A stretch of 28,738 bases of DNA from Bacteroidota bacterium (lineage in GTDB: Bacteria > Bacteroidota > Bacteroidia > Flavobacteriales_D > Crocinitomicaceae): contig VGML01000006.1 of assembly GCA_016866415.1 (NCBI GenBank), forward strand, positions 1 to 28,738, read 5' to 3'. The position numbers and the translations under genes are program-made. Within the stretch, counting starts at the first letter, position 1. The number at the start of each line of letters is the position of its first letter. The notes beneath the pieces were generated by a model. It was given only the letters and a program-made list of their open reading frames with translations, did no database searches and was not told the origin of the DNA. Positions 1 to 7,758 of this stretch are shown here, in pieces.

Positions 1-873
1 GCTATCATAACGATTACCTCTACGGACGGCAATACATCTAATTCAACTTTAACGCAGCCTTTATCTTACATTGACCCCACTGTAACAACGGCTGTAAATA
101 CTACAGAAGCATTTACAAGCGCATCTTTCCCTTACGCAAACTGGCAGTTACTAAATGCTGACAATGACATTACTTGGGAAAGATTGAGCACACTTGGTGG
201 AATGATGGGAATCAATTCATTTAATTACTCCGCAACGGGTGAGTTGGATCACTTCATTACTCAAGCGTTCAATTTAACTGGTCAATCAAACCCTTCATTA
301 CAGTTTAAAGTGGCTAACCGTCGTTATAATGCAACTTACTTTGATAAATTAGATGTTAGTGTTTCTACTAGCTGTAATGGGCCATTTACACAAGTATTTA
401 CAAAACAAGGAACTGCATTGGCAACAGGAGCGGACCTAACAACTAATTACACCCCAGCCTCTGCTTCTGATTTTCGTCAAGAATGTGTAAGCTTAGCAAA
501 CTACGCAAATGCTCCGGCACTATTCGTACGTTTTACAAATGACAATAAATATGGAAATAACATCTACATCGATGACATCTCTGTGTCTAGCTCTGCTTGT
601 ACAAGTGGTTTAGAAGAAGTGGAACAAGTTTCATTTGAAGTATTCCCTAACCCGGCTACAGATGTTATTAACATTGTATTCAATGCTAAAGCAACTGATT
701 ACGTTATTTCTTTGATGGATCTTCAAGGAAGAATTGTTTCAACGATGAACTTAAACAATGCTTCTGGTTCTCAAACCTTAGCTTTTGGAACTGAAAATCT
801 TGCAAAAGGAAGCTATGTCGTAGCTATATCATCAAATGGATTTAAAACAACTAAGCATGTTGTGATTAAATAA
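1..873 (+). CDS. T9SS cargo protein, C-terminal part (5' truncated by window edge)
   Basis: The frame is open from base 1, so this is the last 290 residues of a longer secreted protein. A TTG at 184 is not the real start, because coding-like sequence continues upstream of it. Residues about 40-200 form a beta-rich region with aromatic and Asn/Asp-rich strands, ending in a NIYIDDISV stretch. This is typical of the choice-of-anchor or MAM-like modules found before sorting signals in Bacteroidota adhesins and metalloproteases. From residue 215 (FPNPATDVINI) to the end it matches the type A T9SS sorting domain: the FPNP motif, a central LMDLQGRIV strand, a GSYVVAI strand and a basic KTTKHVVIK tail. 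The protein is therefore expected to cross the outer membrane through T9SS and be anchored or released after removal of this domain. The catalytic or binding part lies outside the window, so its activity is unknown. Confidence 0.9.
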   Translation, partial: AIITITSTDGNTSNSTLTQPLSYIDPTVTTAVNTTEAFTSASFPYANWQLLNADNDITWERLSTLGGMMGINSFNYSATGELDHFITQAFNLTGQSNPSLQFKVANRRYNATYFDKLDVSVSTSCNGPFTQVFTKQGTALATGADLTTNYTPASASDFRQECVSLANYANAPALFVRFTNDNKYGNNIYIDDISVSSSACTSGLEEVEQVSFEVFPNPATDVINIVFNAKATDYVISLMDLQGRIVSTMNLNNASGSQTLAFGTENLAKGSYVVAISSNGFKTTKHVVIK

Positions 874-890
874 GTTACTATCAAACTTTT

Positions 891-925
891 AAAAGGGCTG
901 TGGGGATGCTCACAGCCTTTTTTAT
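891..925. terminator. Bidirectional rho-independent terminator
   Basis: A perfect 7-bp stem, GGCTGTG (896-902) with CACAGCC (911-917), encloses an 8-base loop. It is flanked by an A-run on the left and a T-run on the right, so it can terminate in both directions. It lies between the ends of two convergent genes, the T9SS cargo gene (873) and the RNA methyltransferase gene (935). Confidence 0.85.
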
Positions 926-934
926 TTTAAAAAA

Positions 935-1465
935 TCAAATGTATTTCTTGCAAAATTCCCAAAGTACAATCCCTGCGCATACGCTCACATTCAAACTATG
1001 CTTCGTGCCAAATTGTGGAATCTCAATTACATAATTTGATATATCGACGATTTCTTGTTTAACCCCGTTTACTTCATTTCCAAAAATCAAGGCAAACCGT
1101 TCTTCGGATAATTGATTGATGTCTTGCAAAAAAACAGTCTGCTCCGTTTGCTCAATAGTACATAAAGTGTGACCTGTAGATTTTAATTCAGAGCATAGTT
1201 CAATAATGTTTTCTCGGTATTCCCATTCGATGGTTTCCGTAGAGCCCAAAGCCGTTTTGTGAATGTCCTTGTGAGGCGGACAAGCAGTAATTCCGCACAA
1301 ATATATCTTTGAAACATTAAAGGCATCGGCTGTTCGAAAAAATGAGCCGATGTTATTCAAAGACCGAATGTCATCCAAGACAATAACAAGTGGATTTTTT
1401 ATCTGCGCTTTAAATTCTTCTTCAGAAACGCGGTTAAGCTCCCAAAGTTTTCGTTTTTTGTTCAT
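935..1465 (-). CDS. TrmH/SpoU-family RNA 2'-O-methyltransferase
   Basis: A 176-aa SPOUT-class methyltransferase, predicted to transfer a methyl group from S-adenosylmethionine to a ribose 2'-hydroxyl in tRNA or rRNA. The three SpoU motifs are visible: motif 1 with LNNIGSFFRTADAF, motif 2 with LIFGNEVNGV, and motif 3 with SLNVSVCAGIVLWE, which builds the trefoil-knot cofactor site. It has only the catalytic domain and no N-terminal substrate-binding extension, as in TrmL- or TrmH-sized members. The frame is open to an ATG at 1498, but I chose the ATG at 1465 because the product then begins MNKKRKLWELNR, which resembles Flavobacteria relatives as I recall them. The target nucleotide cannot be read from the sequence. 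It is divergent from mutS and ends at a shared terminator. Confidence 0.88.
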   Translation of the reverse strand: MNKKRKLWELNRVSEEEFKAQIKNPLVIVLDDIRSLNNIGSFFRTADAFNVSKIYLCGITACPPHKDIHKTALGSTETIEWEYRENIIELCSELKSTGHTLCTIEQTEQTVFLQDINQLSEERFALIFGNEVNGVKQEIVDISNYVIEIPQFGTKHSLNVSVCAGIVLWEFCKKYI

Positions 1466-1545
1466 TAATTGCGAAGATATAACGAATCTTCTTGCCATAA
1501 AATATTTAACTTTAATGATTCAATTTTTTAACGCATAATCAAACC

Positions 1546-4170
1546 GTGAGCTCCCAAAAAGCAATAGCAGAAACCCCTTTAATGAAGCAATATAATCAGA
1601 TTAAGGCTCGACATCCTGAAGCTTTGTTGTTGTTTCGCGTAGGAGATTTTTATGAGACTTTTGGTGAGGATGCTATAAAAACATCTAAGATTTTAGGTAT
1701 TATTCTTACGAAACGAAAAAATGGTTCCGCATCCGAAATTGAATTAGCTGGTTTTCCGCATCATTCTTTAGATACGTATTTACCCAAATTGGTTCGTGCC
1801 GGACAACGAGTAGCAATCTGCGATCAGTTAGAAGACCCAAAAATGACCAAGACAATTGTCAAACGAGGTGTTACAGAACTTGTTTCTCCTGGGGTTTCCT
1901 TCAATGATCAGGTGTTGGAGCAAGGAAAAAACAATTTTTTGTGTGCTATTCATTTTGGGAAAGATCAACTAGGTGTTGCTTTTCTTGATGTATCAACGGG
2001 TGAATTTTTAGTTGCAGAAGGAAATAAAGAATACATCGACAAACTTATAAGTAGCTTTGAGCCAAGTGAAATTATATTTCAAAAACACAGAACCAAGGAT
2101 TTCCAAACTCAATTTAGCGAAAATTACTACACCTTTCGACTTGAAGATTGGGCGTTTACAGAGGAATTTGCAGAAGAAAGCTTGAACAAACATTTTGGAA
2201 CTAAGAACTTAAAAGGCTTTGGAATTGAAAAAATGTCGTTAGCGGTTATTGCCGCAGGCGCCGTTTTTTATTACTTAAGTGAAAACCAACATCAACGATT
2301 AGGACACATCACTTCAATCGCTCGCATTGAAGAAGAAAAATACGTTTGGTTAGATCGTTTTACTATTCGCAACTTGGAATTGGTTTTTTCAACGAATGAC
2401 AATGCGAAAACGCTTGCCGATATTTTAGATAAAACGCATACCCCTATGGGGGGTCGCCTATTAAAACGTTGGATGGTTTTACCACTAAAGGACGATAAAC
2501 CAATCAACGAACGACTGGATGTAGTTGACTATTTAACGAAGAACGAGGAAATTGCATTTGAACTGAGTCAGCGCTTGCGTGAAATTGGTGACTTAGAGCG
2601 CTTGATCTCTAAAGTTGCGGTTGGGAAAGTAAATCCAAAAGAGGTAATGCATTTACGCAGAACCCTTTTACAGATCCAACCGATTAAGGAACTCTTGAAA
2701 GATGATTCTTTGGTTTCACTTAAGAAAATGATGGATCAACTGAATGCATGCGAAACGTTGATTCAACTCATTGAAAATACACTTGCCGATGAGCCTGCCG
2801 GGCAAATAGGAAAAGGAGCAGTAATTCGTTCGAGTTGTAATTTAGAATTGGATGAACTCCGAGAAATCGCCTATCACGGAAAAGATTATCTGGAAAAACT
2901 GCAAGAACGCGAATCACAACGAACCGGAATTCCAAGTTTAAAAATATCGTTCAATAACGTTTTTGGATATTACATCGAAGTTCGAAATACACACAAAGAC
3001 AAAGTTCCTGAAGATTGGATTCGGAAACAAACACTGGTAAATGCTGAGCGCTACATTACGGAAGAACTCAAAGAATACGAGACTAAAATTTTAGGAGCCG
3101 AAGAAAAGATATTTGCCATTGAAACCAAGCTTTTTCAGGATTTGGTTTATAACATGGTAGATTACATTCCCCCTATTCAACACAATGCCAATGTCATCGC
3201 TCGACTCGATTGTTTGTTTTCATTTTCTCAAATCGCATTGGAGAACAATTACAAGCGACCTGAAATCAATGATGGTTTTGTGTTGGATATTAAAAATGGT
3301 CGGCACCCAGTTATTGAAAAACGACTTCCTATCGGAGAGGAATACATTCCAAATGACGTTTTTTTGGATAGCAAAGAACAGCAAATCATCATGATTACCG
3401 GCCCAAATATGAGTGGAAAAAGTGCGATTTTGAGGCAAACGGCACTAATTGTCTTGATGGCGCAAATGGGATGTTTTGTGCCTGCGCATTCAGCGAAAAT
3501 TGGTTTGATCGACAAAGTATTTACCCGAGTTGGTGCCTCAGACAATATTTCTTCTGGTGAATCTACTTTCATGGTAGAAATGAATGAAACCGCAAGCATT
3601 CTAAACAATATTTCTCCTCGAAGTTTAATTTTACTTGACGAAATCGGAAGAGGAACAAGCACCTATGACGGTATCTCAATTGCTTGGGCGATTGCAGAAT
3701 TTATTCATGAAAATCCAAAGGCGAAGTGCAAAACCTTATTCGCAACTCATTATCACGAGTTAAACGAAATGTCGAAACGATTTGATCGAATTAAAAATTA
3801 CAATGTTTCTGTTAAAGAAACCGCGAATAAAGTCTTATTCTTGCGAAAATTAACCCCTGGAGGCAGTGAACACTCCTTTGGAATTCATGTTGCAAAGATG
3901 GCCGGAATGCCTCCGTTGGTGATTCATCGCGCGGAGCAAGTTTTAAAAGATTTAGAGACTTCCCACGCTGAGGTAGGTGTTAAAAAGCAAAAGAATTCTA
4001 AAAAACTAGTTTCCAATGGAGCCGAAAATATGCAACTTAGTTTTTTCCAGTTGAATGATCCTGTTTTGGAACAAATACATGATGAATTGGTAACAATTGA
4101 CATAAACACATTAACGCCCGTTGAGGCACTTATGAAATTACATGAAATTAAAAAATTAACGGGAGGATAA
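1546..4170 (+). CDS. mutS: DNA mismatch repair protein MutS
   Basis: An 874-aa full-length MutS1, which recognises mismatches and small loops and recruits MutL. The mismatch-contacting Phe-x-Glu motif is present as F35-Y36-E37 in domain I (VGDFYETFGED). The C-terminal ATPase has Walker A GPNMSGKS at about 619-626, Walker B LILLDEIGRGTST with D698-E699, and the conserved FATHYHEL switch. The lever and clamp domains lie between. Translation most likely starts at GTG 1546, because the product then opens directly into the ETPLMKQYNQIK segment that begins most Bacteroidota MutS proteins. A TAACTTTA sequence at 1507-1514 differs by one base from the TAnnTTTG -7 consensus and may be its promoter. 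Its length is normal for the family and I see no disruption. The end of the gene carries the ribosome binding site of the next gene. Confidence 0.98.
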   Translation: MSSQKAIAETPLMKQYNQIKARHPEALLLFRVGDFYETFGEDAIKTSKILGIILTKRKNGSASEIELAGFPHHSLDTYLPKLVRAGQRVAICDQLEDPKMTKTIVKRGVTELVSPGVSFNDQVLEQGKNNFLCAIHFGKDQLGVAFLDVSTGEFLVAEGNKEYIDKLISSFEPSEIIFQKHRTKDFQTQFSENYYTFRLEDWAFTEEFAEESLNKHFGTKNLKGFGIEKMSLAVIAAGAVFYYLSENQHQRLGHITSIARIEEEKYVWLDRFTIRNLELVFSTNDNAKTLADILDKTHTPMGGRLLKRWMVLPLKDDKPINERLDVVDYLTKNEEIAFELSQRLREIGDLERLISKVAVGKVNPKEVMHLRRTLLQIQPIKELLKDDSLVSLKKMMDQLNACETLIQLIENTLADEPAGQIGKGAVIRSSCNLELDELREIAYHGKDYLEKLQERESQRTGIPSLKISFNNVFGYYIEVRNTHKDKVPEDWIRKQTLVNAERYITEELKEYETKILGAEEKIFAIETKLFQDLVYNMVDYIPPIQHNANVIARLDCLFSFSQIALENNYKRPEINDGFVLDIKNGRHPVIEKRLPIGEEYIPNDVFLDSKEQQIIMITGPNMSGKSAILRQTALIVLMAQMGCFVPAHSAKIGLIDKVFTRVGASDNISSGESTFMVEMNETASILNNISPRSLILLDEIGRGTSTYDGISIAWAIAEFIHENPKAKCKTLFATHYHELNEMSKRFDRIKNYNVSVKETANKVLFLRKLTPGGSEHSFGIHVAKMAGMPPLVIHRAEQVLKDLETSHAEVGVKKQKNSKKLVSNGAENMQLSFFQLNDPVLEQIHDELVTIDINTLTPVEALMKLHEIKKLTGG
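4161..4167 (+). promoter_or_regulatory. Shine-Dalgarno site for the DUF4442 gene
   Basis: GGGAGGA lies inside the last codons of mutS, 4 bases before the ATG at 4172. Strong Shine-Dalgarno sites are rare in this window, so this one supports the start choice and translational coupling to mutS. Confidence 0.6.
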
Positions 4171-4171
4171 T

Positions 4172-4636
4172 ATGCAATTGTTAAGCAGAATGCGCAGGAA
4201 ATTATTTTTTTTGGGGCTGATTCGAATTCCAGTCATTGGGTTTGTGCGACCAAAACTAATTTCAATAAATAAGGAAGAAATTGTTGTTTCTATTTCCTTA
4301 CGTAGAAGAACAAAAAATCATCTTAACTCAATGTACTTTGGTGCATTAGCAGTTGGTGCAGATGTCGCTGCCGGTATATTTGCATTTTATTATTCTGAAA
4401 TTCATAAAAAGAATATTTCATTAGCATTTAAAGGGATGAAAGCCGAATTTTTAAAACGCGCCGAAAGCGATATTCGTTTTGTTTGCTCAGAAGGCAATAA
4501 AATAGAAACCATGCTTCATGCGTGTATTTCTTCAGAAGAGAGACAAAATGAATCAGTTACAGTCTATGCGCTGAACAATCTTGGAGAGCAAGTGGCAATT
4601 TTTGAAATGATTTTATCGGTAAAAGTATTGAAATGA
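4172..4636 (+). CDS. DUF4442 / hotdog-fold thioesterase-like protein
   Basis: A 154-aa protein with the look of the DUF4442 (PaaI-like hotdog) family. It has a basic N-terminal segment (VRPKLISINKEE), a RRRTKNHLNSMYFGALAVGAD core matching the start of the long hotdog helix, and a C-terminal beta sheet ending in AIFEMILSVKVLK. Related hotdog proteins hydrolyse acyl-CoA or acyl-ACP thioesters, but DUF4442 members have no established substrate, so the function here is inferred from fold only. It starts 1 base after the mutS stop and overlaps the next gene by 4 bases (ATGA at 4633), which indicates co-translation. No signal peptide is evident, so it is probably cytoplasmic. Confidence 0.72.
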   Translation: MQLLSRMRRKLFFLGLIRIPVIGFVRPKLISINKEEIVVSISLRRRTKNHLNSMYFGALAVGADVAAGIFAFYYSEIHKKNISLAFKGMKAEFLKRAESDIRFVCSEGNKIETMLHACISSEERQNESVTVYALNNLGEQVAIFEMILSVKVLK

Positions 4637-5562
4637 AATCGTTATACATCATATTAATTTGTATTTTACTATTCGGCTCTTGTGGGTTGGAAACCGCTGG
4701 TCCCGACTATCAAAGTGACCTCGTAATCGCATCGAATTTTTTGCAAGCTAAAGACACCATTCATTACAAAGGTTTTGAAAAACGAACTGGAATTAATGTC
4801 AAGATTCTAAATTTATCCGTTGATAGCATTCAAAAATTACTCAAATCAAAAGGATACAATTCGAAAATAGACTTGGTTTTTTTAAATTCCTTATCCGCTG
4901 TAAAAGATCTTGAAACAGGCTTTTTTCATAGGTTTAAATACAATGTTGCGAAAAAAGGCATTTCTTTTTATAAGCCTATATTAGAAAATAAATGGTTGGT
5001 AGCGGGGATTGACCCGTTTGTGTTTTCTTATTTTCAAGATTCAATAGAACGTCCAACCAATTACAATCAGCTCACAAAAGGTTTTCTTTGGGCGACGCCA
5101 AATGAAGATAATTTAAACGTTTTTCTTGCCCACATCAAATACAACCTTCGAAAAAATGGCTTTCGAGAATGGGAACAAAATTTCAAACAAAACCAAGTGA
5201 TTTATGACGAAGGAACAGATAGTTTGGCTTCAATACAATTTCTGTTCTCGAAAGAAAGTGATATAAAATCAGACCCTAGATTAAACAAACAAAAAAGGCG
5301 AGTTATTTCGTATCCAACAGGAAATTCAGATTGCCCATTTGCGGATCGTTATTGCATCGCGTTGGTTGATCAATCTCTAAATTTTTACAATGCCGAGAGA
5401 CTTATAAAATACATTCATTTTTACGGAAGAATTCCCGCATCATTTATGATTAAACCTTTTCCTAAGAAAGACAAAGAGGGCAACTGTTACTTTTCGATGT
5501 CTGAAAAAGCCATACTTTCCGTTTTAAAAAAAACAACAACTAATCAATGGATCACGCATTAG
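4633..5562 (+). CDS. Solute-binding-protein-like lipoprotein, no transporter nearby
   Basis: A 309-aa exported lipoprotein. Residues 1-17 form a signal peptide with lipobox FGSC, giving acylation at Cys17. After it, SDLVIASNF, a GFEKRTGINVKIL strand-helix unit and KIDLVFLNSLSAVKDLETG resemble the N-terminal lobe of type 2 periplasmic binding proteins of the ferric-iron (FbpA/FutA) class. Residues about 110-215 (VAGIDPFVFSYF, FLWATPNED, QVIYDEGTDS) fit the second lobe. I do not see the paired Tyr-Tyr iron-binding motif of FbpA, so the ligand is unknown. No permease or ATPase gene lies next to it. It overlaps its upstream neighbour by 4 bases and its downstream neighbour by 16, placing it in the mutS transcription unit. 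The fold assignment is moderate; the lipoprotein call is strong. Confidence 0.7.
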   Translation: MKSLYIILICILLFGSCGLETAGPDYQSDLVIASNFLQAKDTIHYKGFEKRTGINVKILNLSVDSIQKLLKSKGYNSKIDLVFLNSLSAVKDLETGFFHRFKYNVAKKGISFYKPILENKWLVAGIDPFVFSYFQDSIERPTNYNQLTKGFLWATPNEDNLNVFLAHIKYNLRKNGFREWEQNFKQNQVIYDEGTDSLASIQFLFSKESDIKSDPRLNKQKRRVISYPTGNSDCPFADRYCIALVDQSLNFYNAERLIKYIHFYGRIPASFMIKPFPKKDKEGNCYFSMSEKAILSVLKKTTTNQWITH

Positions 5563-5906
5563 AGGAACGATTTCAAAAACTTAAAACTCACTTGGAAAAA
5601 ACCTTTGGAGAGGGAATGGATCTTCAAGCCCTGCTTTTTTTAATTGGGGTAAATGAATTAGGAGTTGGTCATCGTAACTTTTCAAAGCAGGAGAAAACGG
5701 ATTTATTACATGTGGCAATATGCACGCTTTTGGAGCCATACGGTCATTATGAATTTGATTATCGCGATGAGGAAAATTGGCCACACTTCAAATTAGTGAA
5801 TCACCTTCCACCACTCTCTCATTCTGAACAACAACATTTAATTAAAGAAGCGTTGCTCGATTATTTCATCGCAAATGATTATTACACTGAGGTAATTCTC
5901 GAATAA
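5547..5906 (+). CDS. Conserved-looking small cytoplasmic protein
   Basis: A 119-aa protein I do not recognise by function. It looks mostly helical, with a charged helix at residues 4-19 (LEERFQKLKTHLEKTF), a hydrophobic segment around residues 25-38 (MDLQALLFLIGVNELG), and a region rich in acidic and aromatic residues (HYEFDYRDEENWPHFKLV). There is no signal peptide and no clear membrane helix. It overlaps the end of the solute-binding-like gene by 16 bases, in another frame, so it is almost certainly co-translated. Its length and sequence suggest one of the small uncharacterised protein families of Flavobacteriales. It is convergent with lysS, with only 17 bases between the two stops and no clear hairpin there. 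Confidence 0.7.
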   Translation: MDHALEERFQKLKTHLEKTFGEGMDLQALLFLIGVNELGVGHRNFSKQEKTDLLHVAICTLLEPYGHYEFDYRDEENWPHFKLVNHLPPLSHSEQQHLIKEALLDYFIANDYYTEVILE

Positions 5907-5923
5907 TTTTTTTCAAAAATCGA

Positions 5924-7630
5924 TTATTTAACAAAACGAATTACGAGCACCTCATCTTCTTTGGAAACTTTCAAAAGATTTTGTTTGGTCAAACTTTTCA
6001 GACTTGTATCCCATTGTTTATTGCTCATCTCAAACTTTGCACGCAAGGCGGCAAGCTCCATTTCACTTTCTCCAAGCATAACATCGTAGATACTTTGCTC
6101 CAGATCATTAAGGTTTAGTTTTACAGAATTCGTTTCAGGTCGCATTTGAGGGAAGAACAATACTTCTTGTATCGATGGGTTATTCGTTAAATACATGATC
6201 AAACGATCCATTCCGATTCCCAAACCACTCGTTGGAGGCATTCCATATTCCAAAGCACGTAAAAAATCTTGATCGATGAACATCGCTTCGTCATCGCCTT
6301 TCTCTTGTAAGCGCAATTGCTCTTCGAAACGCTCTCGCTGGTCAATTGGGTCGTTCAACTCGGAGTATGCATTGGCAATTTCCTTACCACAAACCATTAA
6401 CTCAAAACGCTCGGTAAGTTCCGGATTATCACGATGCATTTTGCAAAGTGGCGACATTTCTTTCGGATAATCCGTGATGAAAGTTGGCTGGATGTAATTT
6501 CCTTCACATTTTTCACCGAAAATCTCGTCTATTAACTTACCCTTCCCCATCGTTTCGTCAACATTTATTCCAATATTTTTTGCTGCATCACGAAGTTCTT
6601 TTTCCGATTTCCCAGCAATGTCAAAACCTGTAAAATCAATAATTGCTTGACGCATCGTAACACGCTTATACGGAGCCTTGAAATCAATTTTATGTTCGCC
6701 AAAAGTCGCTTGAGTCGTTCCGTTTACGGAGATTGCACAATGCTCCAATAGCCGCTCGGTGAAATCCATCATCCAATTGTAATCTTTGTAAGAAACATAG
6801 ATTTCCATTGCCGTGAACTCTGGGTTGTGCGTTCGGTCCATTCCTTCATTTCTGAAGTTTTTCGAAAACTCATAAACCCCATCAAAACCTCCAACAATCA
6901 ATCGCTTCAAATACAATTCGTTCGCGATTCGCATGTAAAGTGGAATATCCAAGGCGTTGTGATGGGTAATAAAAGGCCTTGCTGATGCACCCCCCGGAAT
7001 GGCTTGTAAAACAGGTGTTTCAACCTCCATATAACCAGCCGAATTAAAAAATTCACGCATGGCATTGAAGAGCTTTGTGCGTTTCACAAAAACATCTTTC
7101 ACTTGATTATTTACCACCAAGTCGACGTAACGCTGTCTGTATCGTAATTCAGGATCTGTAAATGCATCGTGCACTCGTCCTTCGGCATCAGTTTTTGGAA
7201 GCGGCAACGGTCTCAACGACTTACTTAAAATAGAAAATTCCTTCACATTAACCGAAATTTCTCCTACTTGTGTTTTGAAGACATTTCCTTTTATTCCGAT
7301 AAAATCTCCCAAGTCAAGAAGCCGTTTGAATACATCGTTGTAAAGCGTTTTATCTTCATCCGGACAAATCTCGTCGCGATTAAAATACACTTGAATTCGT
7401 CCTGAGGAATCTTGAAGTTCGGCGAAGGATGCCTTTCCCATAATACGTTGAGACATCATTCTTCCTGCCAAACAAACTTCTTTTCCCTCCTCAAACACCT
7501 TTTTTATGTCAGATGCCAGCGTATTTACGGGGTATAAGGCTGCTGGATAAGGTTCAATGCCCATCTCAAGCAATTTTTTCAAATTCTCTCTACGTTGTAG
7601 TTCTTGTTCGGAAAGTTCTTGATGACTCAT
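5924..7630 (-). CDS. lysS: Lysine--tRNA ligase, class II, with C-terminal extension
   Basis: A 568-aa class II lysyl-tRNA synthetase, charging tRNA-Lys with lysine using ATP. The N-terminal OB-fold anticodon-binding domain (about 50-135) contains AGRMMSQRIMGKASFAELQD. The catalytic core has motif 1 around VETPVLQ (203-209), motif 2 FRNEG..HNPEF at 259-272, and motif 3 GLGIGMDRL at 469-477. The family usually ends soon after the LFFPQMRPE segment (about residue 499). Here about 68 further residues follow, including a helical FEMSNKQWDTSLKSLTKQNLL stretch that resembles a small winged-helix fold. Extensions like this are common in Bacteroidota LysRS. The ATG at 7630 gives a typical N-terminus, and a TAnnTTTG promoter element lies 18 bases upstream. 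Confidence 0.97.
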   Translation of the reverse strand: MSHQELSEQELQRRENLKKLLEMGIEPYPAALYPVNTLASDIKKVFEEGKEVCLAGRMMSQRIMGKASFAELQDSSGRIQVYFNRDEICPDEDKTLYNDVFKRLLDLGDFIGIKGNVFKTQVGEISVNVKEFSILSKSLRPLPLPKTDAEGRVHDAFTDPELRYRQRYVDLVVNNQVKDVFVKRTKLFNAMREFFNSAGYMEVETPVLQAIPGGASARPFITHHNALDIPLYMRIANELYLKRLIVGGFDGVYEFSKNFRNEGMDRTHNPEFTAMEIYVSYKDYNWMMDFTERLLEHCAISVNGTTQATFGEHKIDFKAPYKRVTMRQAIIDFTGFDIAGKSEKELRDAAKNIGINVDETMGKGKLIDEIFGEKCEGNYIQPTFITDYPKEMSPLCKMHRDNPELTERFELMVCGKEIANAYSELNDPIDQRERFEEQLRLQEKGDDEAMFIDQDFLRALEYGMPPTSGLGIGMDRLIMYLTNNPSIQEVLFFPQMRPETNSVKLNLNDLEQSIYDVMLGESEMELAALRAKFEMSNKQWDTSLKSLTKQNLLKVSKEDEVLVIRFVK

Positions 7631-7648
7631 TTTCGTGATGTTTTATGG

Positions 7649-7656
7649 CAAAATTA
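7649..7656 (-). promoter_or_regulatory. Probable -7 promoter element of lysS
   Basis: On the minus strand this reads TAATTTTG, an exact match to the Bacteroidota -7 consensus TAnnTTTG. It ends 18 bases before the lysS ATG. I see no convincing -33 TTTG at the usual 19-21 base distance. Confidence 0.45.
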
Positions 7657-7732
7657 CGTCATTTTTAGTAGAAAAGGGGCTCCTTACATTTGAAAGTCTA
7701 TGACATCTAACTGAAACAAAGTAGAAAACTAA

Positions 7733-7748
7733 TTTTACCTCGGTAAAA
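7733..7748 (-). terminator. Possible terminator hairpin after paaZ
   Basis: A perfect inverted repeat, TTTTACC (7733-7739) and GGTAAAA (7742-7748), lies 10 bases beyond the paaZ stop. On the minus strand it is followed by an imperfect T-rich tract (attagtttt). The stem is AT-rich and the loop must open to four bases, so termination is plausible but unproven. Confidence 0.4.
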
Positions 7749-7758
7749 GTTGGATTCA

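Noticed and set aside
184..873. TTG start at 184 for the first gene
   Set aside because: The frame is open and protein-like right back to base 1, so the gene is simply cut by the window edge.
3249..3662. 137-aa minus-strand ORF inside mutS
   Set aside because: It lies wholly within the MutS ATPase coding region, has no recognisable domain, and is the antisense shadow of a conserved gene.
5903..5928. AATAAT...ATTATT inverted repeat between the 119-aa gene and lysS as a terminator
   Set aside because: The stem is six A-T pairs with a 15-base loop, too weak to hold, and no T-tract follows the right arm on the plus strand.
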